This document shows positions 18,848 to 27,100 of a DNA stretch of 64,000 bases, piece by piece (position 1 is the first letter of the stretch; each line of letters begins with the position of its first letter). Under the pieces are notes generated by a model. That model made no database searches. It was given only the letters and a program-made list of their open reading frames with translations, and was not told the DNA's origin. Origin of the DNA: Hallella seregens ATCC 51272 (GTDB taxonomy: Bacteria; Bacteroidota; Bacteroidia; Bacteroidales; Bacteroidaceae); contig NZ_JADU01000001.1 of NCBI RefSeq assembly GCF_000518545.1, positions 62,001 through 126,000 on the forward strand. The letters are read 5' to 3'. A program made the position numbers and the translations under genes.

Positions 18848-19648
18848 ATGAAGATATTTCTGAAGACAGAGGATGAAATCGAGCTCATGCGCAAGGCCAA
18901 CCAACTTGTTGGTGCAACCCTTGCAGAGGTGGGCAGACATATCAAACCAGGTGTAACGACCCTCCAGTTGGATCAGATTGCGGAGGAGTTCATTCGCGAC
19001 CACGGTGCCACACCAACGTTCAAGAACTTCCCCAATCCTTACGGAGGACCTTTTCCCGGCTCTATCTGTACCTCGGTCAACCATGTCGTCGTACATGGCA
19101 TACCGAGTGCAGATGCCGTTCTGAAGGAAGGCGACATCATATCTGTGGATTGTGGTGCACTTCTGGATGGTTTCAATGGTGACAGTTGCTACACTTTCTG
19201 TGTGGGCAAGGTCAGTGAGGAGGTGAGGCATCTTCTCAAGACAACCAAGGAAAGTCTGTATAGAGCCATTGAACAGGCACTGCCGGGAAAGCACATTGGC
19301 GATATAAGTGCAGCGGTGCAGGACTTTTGCGAAGCCCAGGGGTATGGGGTTGTCCGCGAGTTGACCGGCCATGGAATAGGCCGAGAAATGCACGAGGATC
19401 CCCCTGTTCCCAACTATGGCTCCCGCGGGCAGGGGACTATGCTCAAGTCTGGAATGTGCATTGCTATCGAGCCTATGATAACCATGGGCGACCGGCGTAT
19501 ATGGATGTTGCCAGACAAATGGAGCATCGTCACCCGCGACGGCAAGCCGGCTGCGCATTTCGAGCACACCATCGCCATACGAAAGGGTGGGGCAGAGATT
19601 TTATCAACGTTTGAAGAAATAGAACATCAAGAAAGAGTTATTTATTAA
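18848..19648 (+). CDS. map: Methionine aminopeptidase, type I
   Basis: 266 residues from the ATG at 18848 (a TTG two codons earlier is less likely). Removes the initiator methionine from new proteins. The five metal ligands are visible: D in [11 protein letters not shown] in FNGDSCY, H in [12 protein letters not shown] in AIEPMI and E in HFEHTIA. Sits between secY and infA, the common order in this phylum. Confidence 0.97.
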   Translation: MKIFLKTEDEIELMRKANQLVGATLAEVGRHIKPGVTTLQLDQIAEEFIRDHGATPTFKNFPNPYGGPFPGSICTSVNHVVVHGIPSADAVLKEGDIISVDCGALLDGFNGDSCYTFCVGKVSEEVRHLLKTTKESLYRAIEQALPGKHIGDISAAVQDFCEAQGYGVVRELTGHGIGREMHEDPPVPNYGSRGQGTMLKSGMCIAIEPMITMGDRRIWMLPDKWSIVTRDGKPAAHFEHTIAIRKGGAEILSTFEEIEHQERVIY

Positions 19649-19650
19649 AT

Positions 19651-19869
19651 ATGTCAAAGCAGTCTGCAATTGAACAAGACGGAACGGTTATCGAGAGTCT
19701 CTCTAATGCCATGTTCCGCGTTGAACTCGAGAATGGAGTACAGATTATTGCAAACATTTCTGGAAAGATGCGTTTGCATTACATCAAGATTCTTCCTGGC
19801 GACAAGGTAAAAGTGGCCATGAGCCCCTACGATCTCACAAAGGGCAGAATTGAATTCAGATACAAATAA
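19651..19869 (+). CDS. infA: Translation initiation factor IF-1
   Basis: 72 residues, one OB fold that occupies the A site during initiation. Sequence markers: [35 protein letters not shown] and [16 protein letters not shown]. Starts 2 bp after map. Confidence 0.98.
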   Translation: MSKQSAIEQDGTVIESLSNAMFRVELENGVQIIANISGKMRLHYIKILPGDKVKVAMSPYDLTKGRIEFRYK

Positions 19870-19894
19870 CCAATCAATTAGATATCTTTCAGAT

Positions 19895-20011
19895 ATGAAG
19901 ACAAGAGCATCATTAAAGAAGCGTACAGCCGACTGCCAGATCGTTCGTCGTAAGGGTCGTCTGTTCGTCATCAACAAGAAGAACCCCAAATTTAAATTGC
20001 GCCAGGGTTAA
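19895..20011 (+). CDS. rpmJ: 50S ribosomal protein L36, zinc-free type
   Basis: 38 residues ([20 protein letters not shown], then [14 protein letters not shown]). Only one Cys remains, so the zinc ribbon ligands of the standard form are missing; this is the C-minus type usual in Bacteroidetes. Found by reading the infA-rpsM gap. Confidence 0.96.
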   Translation: MKTRASLKKRTADCQIVRRKGRLFVINKKNPKFKLRQG

Positions 20012-20054
20012 TGTTAAAAAACAGCAATTGATTCAAATTGCCCGTTTTAATTTG

Positions 20055-20062
20055 TATCTTTG
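20055..20062 (+). promoter_or_regulatory. Possible internal promoter before rpsM
   Basis: TATCTTTG fits the -7 consensus and lies in the 109-bp rpmJ-rpsM gap, about 60 bp before rpsM. The -33 side is weak (ATTG at 20027-20030, 24 bp away). It would allow separate transcription of the alpha part (rpsM to rplQ). Confidence 0.5.
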
Positions 20063-20120
20063 CATGCTTTTTAGCACATTTAACGCATTTAATCATTAAA
20101 TTCATTTATTCAATCAACAA

Positions 20121-20501
20121 ATGGCAATAAGAATTGTTGGAGTAGATTTGCCCCAGAATAAGCGTGGCGAAATCGCATTGACTTATGTTTATGGCATAGG
20201 TCGAAGTAGTTCAGCAAAGATATTGGATAAAGCCGGCGTGAGCCGTGACCTGAAGGTCAGCGAGTGGTCTGACGACCAGGCAGCTAAGATCCGCGAAATT
20301 ATCGGTGCTGAATTCAAAGTAGAAGGTGATCTTCGTTCAGAGATCCAGATGAATATCAAGCGCCTGATGGATATTGGTTGCTATCGTGGTGTACGTCATC
20401 GTAATGGTCTTCCGGTTCGCGGTCAGAGTACTAAGAATAATGCTCGTACCCGTAAGGGAAAGAAGAAGACTGTTGCTAACAAGAAGAAAGCTACTAAGTA
20501 A
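20121..20501 (+). CDS. rpsM: 30S ribosomal protein S13
   Basis: 126 residues. S13 bridges to the 50S subunit and touches the P-site tRNA. Markers: [36 protein letters not shown] and the basic tail [20 protein letters not shown]. Confidence 0.98.
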   Translation: MAIRIVGVDLPQNKRGEIALTYVYGIGRSSSAKILDKAGVSRDLKVSEWSDDQAAKIREIIGAEFKVEGDLRSEIQMNIKRLMDIGCYRGVRHRNGLPVRGQSTKNNARTRKGKKKTVANKKKATK

Positions 20502-20521
20502 TTTAGAGGAGGAAATTAATT

Positions 20522-20911
20522 ATGGCAAAAACAAAAGCAACATCCAAGAAGAGAAATGTAAGAGTTGATGCTATCGGACAGCTCCATGTTCATAGCTCTT
20601 TCAACAATATCATTGTATCGCTCGCTAACGGCGAGGGCCAGGTGATTTCTTGGTCTTCGGCCGGTAAGATGGGTTTCCGTGGTTCCAAGAAGAACACGCC
20701 TTATGCTGCCCAGATGGCAGCAGAGGACTGTGCCAAGGTGGCTTATGGTCTTGGCCTGCGTAAGGTAAAGGCTTATGTCAAGGGTCCGGGTAACGGTCGT
20801 GAGAGCGCTATTCGTGCCATCCACGGTGCCGGTATTGAGGTGACCGAGATTGTAGACGTTACTCCGCTGCCGCACAACGGCTGCCGTCCTCCCAAGCGCC
20901 GTCGTGTATAA
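20522..20911 (+). CDS. rpsK: 30S ribosomal protein S11
   Basis: 129 residues, platform protein of the 30S subunit near the mRNA exit. Features: [40 protein letters not shown] and [10 protein letters not shown] at the end. A clear GAGGAGG sequence precedes the start by about 10 bp. Confidence 0.98.
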   Translation: MAKTKATSKKRNVRVDAIGQLHVHSSFNNIIVSLANGEGQVISWSSAGKMGFRGSKKNTPYAAQMAAEDCAKVAYGLGLRKVKAYVKGPGNGRESAIRAIHGAGIEVTEIVDVTPLPHNGCRPPKRRRV

Positions 20912-20957
20912 AGTGAGTATTAAACAGATACAATTGATTAAAAGCATTTAATAAATT

Positions 20958-21566
20958 ATGGCAAGATATATAGGTCCTAAATCAAGAATTGCACGCCGTT
21001 TTGGAGAGCCCATTTTCGGTGCAGACAAGGTACTGGCAAAGCGTAATTTCCCTCCAGGGCAGCACGGCAATGATCGTCGCCGCAAACAGTCGGAGTACGG
21101 CTCCCAGCTGGCAGAGAAGCAGAAAGCCAAGTACACCTATGGTGTGCTGGAGCGTCAGTTCCGCAATCTGTTCGACAAGGCTGCCAAGAGCGATGGTATC
21201 ACCGGTGAGGTGCTGCTTCAACTTCTTGAGTGCCGCCTTGACAATGTGGTGTTCCGTCTTGGCATTGCCCCCACGCGTGCGGCAGCCCGCCAGCTGGTGA
21301 GCCACAGACACATCACCGTCGATGGCCAGGTGGTCAATATCGCTTCGTTCTCTGTGAAGGCCGGTCAGGTGATTGGTGTTCGTGAGAAATCCAAGTCGCT
21401 CGAGGTGGTGGAAACTGCTCTTGCAGGATTCAATCACAGCAAGTATCCTTGGTTGGAGTGGGATCAGAACAGTAAGAGTGGCAAGTTCCTCCATAGGCCG
21501 GAGCGTGCCGACATCCCCGAGAATATCAAGGAGCAGTTAATCGTTGAGTTGTACTCTAAACAATAA
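20958..21566 (+). CDS. rpsD: 30S ribosomal protein S4
   Basis: 202 residues. S4 starts 16S rRNA folding and forms part of the mRNA entry helicase. The S4 RNA-binding domain is visible ([35 protein letters not shown]). Lacks zinc cysteines. Between rpsK and rpoA as in other bacteria. Confidence 0.98.
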   Translation: MARYIGPKSRIARRFGEPIFGADKVLAKRNFPPGQHGNDRRRKQSEYGSQLAEKQKAKYTYGVLERQFRNLFDKAAKSDGITGEVLLQLLECRLDNVVFRLGIAPTRAAARQLVSHRHITVDGQVVNIASFSVKAGQVIGVREKSKSLEVVETALAGFNHSKYPWLEWDQNSKSGKFLHRPERADIPENIKEQLIVELYSKQ

Positions 21567-21578
21567 ATCATTAAATTA

Positions 21579-22571
21579 ATGGCGATATTAGCATTTCAAA
21601 AACCTGATAAAGTTGTGATGCTGGAGGCTTCGGAGACCAACGGAAAATTCGAGTTTTCCCCTCTTGAGCCTGGCTTCGGTGTTACCATTGGTAATGCCCT
21701 GCGCCGCATCCTCCTTTCATCGCTGGAGGGCTATGCCATCAACACCGTCCGTATTGGCGGTGTTGAGCATGAGTTCTCTTCGGTCCCCGGTGTAAAGGAA
21801 GATGTTACCAACATCATTTTGAATCTCAAGCAAGTTCGATTCAAACAAGTAGTAGAAGAATTCGAGAACGAGAAAGTTAGTATCACCGTAGAGAATTCCA
21901 CCGAATTCAAAGCAGGTGATATCGGTAAGTATCTGACTGGATTTGAAGTGTTAAACCCTGATTTGGTGATTTGCAATTTAGATGCCCATGCTTCTATGCA
22001 GATTGATCTTACGGTCAACAAAGGTCGCGGCTATGTGCCCGCCGAGGAGAACCGCGAGTTCTGCACGGATGTCAATGTGCTTCCCATCGATTCCATCTAC
22101 ACCCCGATCCGCAACGTGCGCTACAGTGTGGAGCCCACTCGTGTCGAGCAGAAGACCGACTACGACAAGCTCACCCTTGAAGTCACGACGGATGGTTCCA
22201 TTCACCCGAAAGACGCGCTCAAAGAGGCCGCCAAGATTCTCATCTATCACTTCATGCTCTTCTCCGATGAGAAGATCACGCTTGAGAGCCCCGACCAGGA
22301 CGGCAATCAGGAGTTTGATGAGGAGGTGCTGCACATGCGCCAGCTGCTTAAGACCAAGCTGCTCGACCTGAACCTCAGTGTTCGTGCGCTCAACTGCCTG
22401 AAAGCTGCCGACGTGGAGACCCTCGGCGATCTCGTACAGTACAACAAGACGGATCTGTTGAAGTTCCGCAACTTCGGTAAGAAATCGCTCTCAGAGCTTG
22501 ATGATTTGCTCGAGAGTCTGAATCTTTCGTTTGGAACCGACATTTCAAAGTATAAATTGGATAAGGAGTAA
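21579..22571 (+). CDS. rpoA: DNA-directed RNA polymerase alpha subunit
   Basis: 330 residues. The N-terminal domain for dimerization and assembly has [20 protein letters not shown] and [13 protein letters not shown]. The C-terminal domain (about 255-330), which binds upstream DNA and activators, has [20 protein letters not shown] and [18 protein letters not shown]. Starts 12 bp after rpsD. Confidence 0.98.
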   Translation: MAILAFQKPDKVVMLEASETNGKFEFSPLEPGFGVTIGNALRRILLSSLEGYAINTVRIGGVEHEFSSVPGVKEDVTNIILNLKQVRFKQVVEEFENEKVSITVENSTEFKAGDIGKYLTGFEVLNPDLVICNLDAHASMQIDLTVNKGRGYVPAEENREFCTDVNVLPIDSIYTPIRNVRYSVEPTRVEQKTDYDKLTLEVTTDGSIHPKDALKEAAKILIYHFMLFSDEKITLESPDQDGNQEFDEEVLHMRQLLKTKLLDLNLSVRALNCLKAADVETLGDLVQYNKTDLLKFRNFGKKSLSELDDLLESLNLSFGTDISKYKLDKE

Positions 22572-22591
22572 ATCCGCAACAAGAAAAGAAA

Positions 22592-23110
22592 ATGAGACAC
22601 AATAAGAAATTCAACCATCTGGGTCGTACTGCATCTCATCGTGCTAGCATGCTTGCAAACATGGCATCTAGCCTGATTATGCACAAAAGAATCACTACGA
22701 CCCTCGCCAAGGCCAAGGCTCTGAAGACGTATGTGGAGCCCCTCATCACACGCTCCAAGAGCGACACAACGACCAGCCGTCGTGTAGTTTTCCGTTATCT
22801 GCAGGACAAGTATGCAGTGAAGGAGCTCTTCGGAGAGGTGGCTGCCAAGGTGGCCGACCGTCCCGGTGGCTACACCCGTGTGATTAAGCTCGGCACCCGT
22901 CAGGGTGACGCCGCTTCCATCGCTTTCATCGAGCTTGTCGATTTCGATGAGAACATGGCCAAGGCTCCCAAGGCAGAGAAGAAGACGCGCCGCAGCCGTC
23001 GTAGCAACAAGGCTGCCGAGGTTGCCGAAACAGCAGAGGCTGTAGAGGCAACTGCCGCAGAGGCACCCGCAGCCGAGGCTCCTGCCGAGGAAGCTCCCAA
23101 GGCTGAATAA
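22592..23110 (+). CDS. rplQ: 50S ribosomal protein L17 with acidic alanine-rich tail
   Basis: 172 residues. The first about 120 are standard L17 ([20 protein letters not shown]). The rest is a low-complexity tail: a basic patch ([13 protein letters not shown]) then Ala/Glu/Pro repeats ([16 protein letters not shown]). Such tails are known in Bacteroidetes L17; function unknown. Last gene of the superoperon. Confidence 0.97.
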   Translation: MRHNKKFNHLGRTASHRASMLANMASSLIMHKRITTTLAKAKALKTYVEPLITRSKSDTTTSRRVVFRYLQDKYAVKELFGEVAAKVADRPGGYTRVIKLGTRQGDAASIAFIELVDFDENMAKAPKAEKKTRRSRRSNKAAEVAETAEAVEATAAEAPAAEAPAEEAPKAE

Positions 23111-23138
23111 TTTCTTTTATTCATAGAATCCACTTATG

Positions 23139-23173
23139 AGGTCTGCATCCGCGAGCGGGTGCAGACCTTTTTT
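23139..23173 (+). terminator. Terminator of the ribosomal superoperon
   Basis: Hairpin with AGGTCTGCA at 23139-23147 pairing with TGCAGACCT near 23160-23168, extended by CCG/CGG next to a short GAG-type loop, followed by a T run (TTTTTT to 23173). Placed 28 bp after the rplQ stop. Confidence 0.85.
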
Positions 23174-23212
23174 ATGCCATCGGCTTGCTCTCTGCCGGGG
23201 TGTTTATTAGGG

Positions 23213-23238
23213 TTTTCCCTATCCTCGTGTAGGGAAAA
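23213..23238. promoter_or_regulatory. Inverted repeat upstream of the lipoprotein gene (candidate operator)
   Basis: Perfect 9-bp arms, TTTTCCCTA (23213-23221) and TAGGGAAAA (23230-23238), 8 bp apart. The arms lie just upstream of the expected -33 region of the promoter at 23267, a position suitable for an activator or repressor. No U run follows on either strand that would make it a terminator. Confidence 0.45.
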
Positions 23239-23266
23239 AGGACTTCGTTGCCAGCCATTTTTGGCT

Positions 23267-23274
23267 TATCTTTG
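23267..23274 (+). promoter_or_regulatory. Promoter (-7 box) of the lipoprotein gene
   Basis: TATCTTTG matches the -7 consensus; 20 bp upstream is CTTC (23243-23246), one base off the CTTG form. About 25 bp before the start at 23299. Confidence 0.6.
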
Positions 23275-23298
23275 TCTATAGTTTAAAAGACGTTGAAA

Positions 23299-24162
23299 AT
23301 GAAAAAGATTTGGATCCTTGCTGTCACGGCTTCGCTTTTGCTTACGGGTTGTGGCACTTACGCCGGTTCGGGTGCTTATATGGGCGGCTCGCTGGGCGCC
23401 ATTTTGGGCTCGGCCGTCGGAGGTCTTTCCGATGGTCCGCGCGGGTCGGACATCGGCACCATTGTGGGCATGGCCGGCGGAGCCATCATCGGCGGCATGA
23501 TTGGTGCGGCCCAGGACGAGCAATGCCAGCAGGAGGCAGGTGCTTATGAGCGGGAGCGGGCGGAGCGCGCTGCCGACCGCGCCGAGCGTGCGGCCGACCG
23601 TGCAGAGCGTCGGCAGTCTGCTCCCTACGGTTCACAATCGCCCGTGCAGGATTCTCCCGCCTACGACAGCGGCTTCGACTCGTCCAACAGCGGCGACGAC
23701 CGCATCTACGATTTCAGCTCCAGCGACTACACGGGCGACTACAGCGCCCAGCAGCCTCAGACCACTTTGCCCATGCAGTCGAGCATGGAGGGTCTGGCCG
23801 AGGGGCTGAAATATGCCCCGACCATCGAGATTCGCAATGCCCGTTTCGTGGACGACAACCAGGATGGACAAATCCAACGCGGCGAGCTCTGCAAGATTAT
23901 CTTCGAGGTAATGAACCGCGGCGACCAGCCGCTCTACGATGTGCAGCCCACGGTGATCGAGGCCACAGGCAACCGCCACCTCTTCATCTCGCCCAGCATG
24001 CACATCGAAAAGATTATGCCGGGCAAGGGCATTCGCTACACGGCTCTGGTCAAGGCTAACAATCGACTGAAAGCCGGCAGTGCCAAGTTCTGTGTGAGTG
24101 TGTTGCAGGGCACACAGTCCATCTCCAAGGTGAGCGAGTTCAACATCCCCACGCGCAAGTAG
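23299..24162 (+). CDS. Glycine-zipper lipoprotein
   Basis: A 287-residue lipoprotein. The ATG at 23299 is preferred over a TTG two codons earlier. A lipobox (LLLTGC) puts the lipidated Cys at residue 18. Residues about 20-75 are a glycine-zipper (GAILGSAVGGL, GTIVGMAGGAIIGGMIGAA), usually inserted in or against a membrane. Next come ERAADRAERAADRA-type repeats, a Ser/Asp-rich linker, and a C-terminal beta-rich segment (ARFVDDNQDGQIQRGELCKI, MNRGDQPLYDVQPTVIEATG) resembling adhesion-type CARDB folds. Likely envelope-associated; substrate or partner unknown. Confidence 0.75.
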   Translation: MKKIWILAVTASLLLTGCGTYAGSGAYMGGSLGAILGSAVGGLSDGPRGSDIGTIVGMAGGAIIGGMIGAAQDEQCQQEAGAYERERAERAADRAERAADRAERRQSAPYGSQSPVQDSPAYDSGFDSSNSGDDRIYDFSSSDYTGDYSAQQPQTTLPMQSSMEGLAEGLKYAPTIEIRNARFVDDNQDGQIQRGELCKIIFEVMNRGDQPLYDVQPTVIEATGNRHLFISPSMHIEKIMPGKGIRYTALVKANNRLKAGSAKFCVSVLQGTQSISKVSEFNIPTRK

Positions 24163-24508
24163 GAGTGCCTCGGGAGTCGGGTTGGCGCGTGGGCACGTGG
24201 TGTGAAATGGCATTGATGCAAGGGCCGGTCCTTACGGCAATTCCCAGTAGAAAATCGGTGTTTGTCAGTAACGGACACTTTTTGAAGAGCCTTGTCACAT
24301 CGCAACGCCCGGGCGATCGCGTTCCCGTTGCGCCGTAATCGCACCGCGTCTGCACCGCTATCGCAATGCGTTCACGCCGTAATCACGACCCGTCCACACC
24401 GCTATCACAACGCGTTTGCGCTGTGACAATAGAGGGAGCAGGTATAGGAGGAAGAAAAATAATCGAGGTTTCATAGTGCCCGTTCAAAGCGATGGCACGG
24501 CATGAAAC
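24163..24508. other. Intergenic region with a 22-bp repeat array and terminator
   Basis: 346 bp between convergent genes. It holds the repeat array B (24299-24425) and the hairpin at 24446-24511. Nothing else was recognised; no coding potential is apparent. Confidence 0.7.
24299..24425. repeat. 22-bp tandem repeat array, copy B (about six units)
   Basis: One partial unit (24299-24315) followed by full 22-bp units starting at 24316, 24338, 24360, 24382 and 24404. Each starts ATCGC or ATCAC, has GCGT or CCGT near the centre and ends in CCGTA, CCGCT or CTGTG. Units alternate between the CCGTA and CCGCT endings, hinting at a 44-bp higher-order unit. Confidence 0.85.
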
Positions 24509-24511
24509 CTA
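24446..24511 (-). terminator. Terminator of the gdhA-rlpA unit
   Basis: On the minus strand, AGGTTTCAT (24502-24510) pairs with ATGAAACCT (24466-24474), with an inner TGCC/GGCA pair, and the hairpin is followed by TCGATTATTTTTC. The 5' arm overlaps the stop codon of the RlpA-like gene. Confidence 0.75.
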
Positions 24512-25432
24512 TTTTTCAAACCAGTTTTTCACCTTGTCGAACACGTTGCCCCATACGGAGGGGTCTTCAGTTTTCTTCTGCGGTTCGGCTTTCTTGGGTT
24601 GTGGCTCGGGCTTTTTACCCGGATTCTCCGGCTTCTTTCCCGTCGTTTCCGGCTTCTTGGCCGTTGGTTCCGGCTTTTTTGCCGCCGGCTCGGACTTCTT
24701 TCCCGCCGGTTCCACCGCTTTCTTTCCAGGCGTTTCGGGCATCTTGCCCATCGGGTCTGCCGTTTTCTTCACCGGGTTTTCTGTCTTTTTAAGGGGCATT
24801 TCGGGTTTCTTCGGCATGTTTTCCGGCTTCTTCAACCCTGCCTCGGCCGTTTTGGGAACCGTTTCGGCATGCTTGCCCGCCGGTTTGGGTCTCTGCGCCG
24901 ACTCCTCCGTCTTTTTCGTATTGGCGATGCTTCGGCTGGCATCCTGCACCACCTCTTTGTTCACGCTCCGCTCTCTCGTCCACTCATCAATGAAGCTGTA
25001 GCCCGCCTTGGTGACGTCGAACTCGAAATCGGGCAGTCCCGTCTCCCGTTCACTGATGCGGTAAGGAGGCTTCACGCCGTCCACACGCTCCACCTCTACC
25101 ATGGCGACACCTTGGGCTAGCATGCCCAATTCGCGCGCCGCACCATAGCTCAGGTCGATGATGCGGCCGCGGCCATAGGGCCCGCGGTCGGTCACGCGCA
25201 CCAGAATTTCCTTGCCGTTCGACAGGTTTTTCACTCTCAGCGTGGTGCCGAAAGGGTAGGTGCGGTGGGCGCAGGTCAGGCTGTCATGGTGCAGCCGCTC
25301 CCCGCTGGCCGCCCGTGCCCCGGTGGCCCGCTTGGAATAATAAGAAGCTTTGCCTCTATACGTTTGAGCCGTCATAGAGGTAAAGCCTGATGTCCAGATG
25401 AGGGTTATAATCAGTTGTCTTCTATAGTTCAC
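24509..25432 (-). CDS. RlpA-like double-psi beta-barrel protein with KPE-rich tail
   Basis: 307 residues. Signal peptide (NYRRQLIITLIWTSGFTSMT), then a RlpA barrel at about 24-115: YRGKASYYSKRATGARAASG, CAHRTYPFGTTLRVKNLSNG and RVTDRGPYGRGRIIDLSYGA with the conserved DRGP. RlpA proteins bind or cut denuded glycan strands of peptidoglycan. The second half is a long Lys/Pro/Glu repeat (KKPENPGKKPEPQPKKAEPQ), probably an unstructured linker through the periplasm; it ends in a hydrophobic amphipathic stretch (VWGNVFDKVKNWFEK). The start is GTG at 25432, the only start after the in-frame stop of gdhA, 15 bp upstream. The C-terminal SPOR domain of many RlpAs is missing. Confidence 0.85.
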   Translation of the reverse strand: MNYRRQLIITLIWTSGFTSMTAQTYRGKASYYSKRATGARAASGERLHHDSLTCAHRTYPFGTTLRVKNLSNGKEILVRVTDRGPYGRGRIIDLSYGAARELGMLAQGVAMVEVERVDGVKPPYRISERETGLPDFEFDVTKAGYSFIDEWTRERSVNKEVVQDASRSIANTKKTEESAQRPKPAGKHAETVPKTAEAGLKKPENMPKKPEMPLKKTENPVKKTADPMGKMPETPGKKAVEPAGKKSEPAAKKPEPTAKKPETTGKKPENPGKKPEPQPKKAEPQKKTEDPSVWGNVFDKVKNWFEK

Positions 25433-25447
25433 GTATTTGGGTTGTTT

Positions 25448-26785
25448 TTATACGATGCCCTGCGCCATCATGGCGTTGGCCACCTTCATGAATCCGGCCA
25501 CGTTGGCTCCCTTGACGTAGTCGATGTAGCCGTCGGCTTGTGTGCCGTACTTCACGCACTGCCCGTGTATGGAGTGCATGATATAGTGCAGTTTGTCGTC
25601 CACCTCGTCGGCGCTCCAGTGCAGTCGCATGGAATTTTGCGTCATTTCCAGTCCCGAAGTGGCCACGCCGCCCGCGTTCACGGCCTTTCCCGGCGCAAAG
25701 AGCGTCTCGGCGCGCACGAATTTTTCCACGGCTTCGGCCGTGCATCCCATGTTGCTCACCTCGGCCACGCAGCAGGGAGCATGCGCAATGATGCGGTCGG
25801 CATCCTGGCCGTTGAGCTCGTTCTGCGTGGCGCAGGTCAGGTAGATGTCGGCTTTCTGCTCCCAGGGCTTGCGTCCCTCGAAGAACTGCGCCCCGGCAAA
25901 CTGCTCGGCATAAGGCTGGCAGATGTCCTCGCCGCTGCCGCGCAGCTCGAGCATGAAGTCTATCTTCTCGCCGCAAATGCCGTCGGGGTCGTAGATGTAG
26001 CCGTCGGGCCCGCTGATGGTGATGACCTTGGCCCCCAGCTGGGTAGCCTTTTTGGCCGCTCCCCAAGCCACGTTGCCGAATCCCGAAATGACCACCGTCT
26101 TGCCCTTGATGTCGATGTCTCGGGTCTGCAACATCTGGTTCACGAAGTAGAGCGCGCCGTAGCCCGTGGCCTCGGGGCGCAGGATGGAGCCGCCCCATTC
26201 CATGCCCTTGCCGGTGAGTACACCCTGGAACTGGTGGGTGAGTTTCTTGTATTCGCCGAAGAGATAGCCTATCTCGCGGCCGCCCACACCGATGTCTCCA
26301 GCCGGCACATCCTCGTCGGGGCCGATGTGTCGGTAGAGTTCCTGCATGAAAGCCTGGCAGAAACGCATCACCTCGGCATCCGAACGCCCGCGGATGGAGA
26401 AGTCGGCGCCACCCTTGCCGCCGCCCATGGGCAGGGTGGTGAGGGCGTTCTTGAACGTCTGTTCAAAGCCCAGGAACTTCATGATGCTTAGCGTTACCGA
26501 GGGGTGGAAGCGCAGTCCGCCCTTGTAGGGGCCGATGGCACTGTTGAATTGCACGCGGTAGCCCGTGTTCACGTGCACGTCGCCCTTGTCGTCGGTCCAG
26601 GGCACGCGGAACATATAGACGCGTTCGGGCTCGATGAGCCGCTCGATGAGTTTCGCTTTCTCAAACTCCGGATGCTGGTTGTAGACATCCTGAATCGAGG
26701 TGAGCACTTCTTTCACAGCCTGCAAGAATTCAGGCTCGCCTGCATGTTTCCACATCAGGCCTTTCATCACTTGTTCAACTTCCAT
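25448..26785 (-). CDS. gdhA: NADP-type glutamate dehydrogenase
   Basis: 445 residues, the usual length of the hexameric small GDH. Converts 2-oxoglutarate and ammonia to glutamate. Substrate-binding region YRVQFNSAIGPYKGGLRFH and the catalytic Lys region TTLPMGGGKGGADFS are present, and the dinucleotide fold (VVISGFGNVAWGAAKKA) follows. Preceded by a textbook promoter and a hairpin leader (26822-26841). Its stop and the next gene (RlpA-like) are in the same reading frame with 15 bp between them. Coenzyme preference is inferred from family similarity. Confidence 0.95.
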   Translation of the reverse strand: MEVEQVMKGLMWKHAGEPEFLQAVKEVLTSIQDVYNQHPEFEKAKLIERLIEPERVYMFRVPWTDDKGDVHVNTGYRVQFNSAIGPYKGGLRFHPSVTLSIMKFLGFEQTFKNALTTLPMGGGKGGADFSIRGRSDAEVMRFCQAFMQELYRHIGPDEDVPAGDIGVGGREIGYLFGEYKKLTHQFQGVLTGKGMEWGGSILRPEATGYGALYFVNQMLQTRDIDIKGKTVVISGFGNVAWGAAKKATQLGAKVITISGPDGYIYDPDGICGEKIDFMLELRGSGEDICQPYAEQFAGAQFFEGRKPWEQKADIYLTCATQNELNGQDADRIIAHAPCCVAEVSNMGCTAEAVEKFVRAETLFAPGKAVNAGGVATSGLEMTQNSMRLHWSADEVDDKLHYIMHSIHGQCVKYGTQADGYIDYVKGANVAGFMKVANAMMAQGIV

Positions 26786-26821
26786 AGCAGTAATACTTTT
26801 TTATGCCTTAAAGGTTAGTGT

Positions 26822-26841
26822 GATTGGAGCTGTCTCCAATC
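26822..26841 (-). promoter_or_regulatory. Hairpin in the gdhA leader (candidate operator or RNA element)
   Basis: Perfect 8-bp arms GATTGGAG (26822-26829) and CTCCAATC (26834-26841) with a CTGT loop. It lies between the predicted transcription start (near 26859) and the ATG at 26785. Could be a regulator site or leader structure; no known family recognised. Confidence 0.45.
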
Positions 26842-26865
26842 GGTATTGTTTCAATATTGTCGTTG

Positions 26866-26897
26866 CAAATATAGGCGTTTATTCCATACGTTCCAAA
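26866..26897 (-). promoter_or_regulatory. Promoter of gdhA
   Basis: On the minus strand, TTTG (26894-26897), a 20-bp spacer and TATATTTG (26866-26873): an exact consensus match. Gives a leader of about 75 nt. Confidence 0.85.
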
Positions 26898-27006
26898 TAT
26901 TTTTCGGATAATCTTGCGCGTTTACGGTGTATATTTCTTGCGTTGGCCCGGCAAACGGCAATTGTCGGCAAGGTTGTTTCCCGAGTTGTCCCCGTCTGTA
27001 AACGCC

Positions 27007-27073
27007 GGAGCCACCGCCTCCGGCGGCATCGAGAGGTGCAGAACACCCGTGATGCGCCGGAGGCGGTGGCTCC
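27007..27073. repeat. Large GC-rich inverted repeat
   Basis: 19-bp perfect arms at 27007-27025 and 27055-27073, with a 29-bp spacer. Each arm also folds on itself because it contains CGCCGGAG and CTCCGGCG-type ends. It lies 28 bp downstream of the stop of the 27101-29308 gene (minus strand). No U run follows on the minus strand, so it is not a classic intrinsic terminator. Confidence 0.7.
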
Positions 27074-27100
27074 GTGTGGCTTGTTGCGGCCTGTAGAATT

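Larger units (their letters stand above)
26786..27100. other. Intergenic region between gdhA and the secreted protein gene
   Basis: 315 bp. Contains, in order, the gdhA leader hairpin and promoter, two degenerate units resembling the 22-bp repeat (about 26911-26953), and a large GC-rich palindrome (27007-27073) just after the end of the downstream minus-strand gene. No ORF supported. Confidence 0.6.

Noticed and set aside
24299..24425. CRISPR array
   Set aside because: Units are directly adjacent 22-mers with no unique spacers and they diverge from each other; no cas gene nearby.
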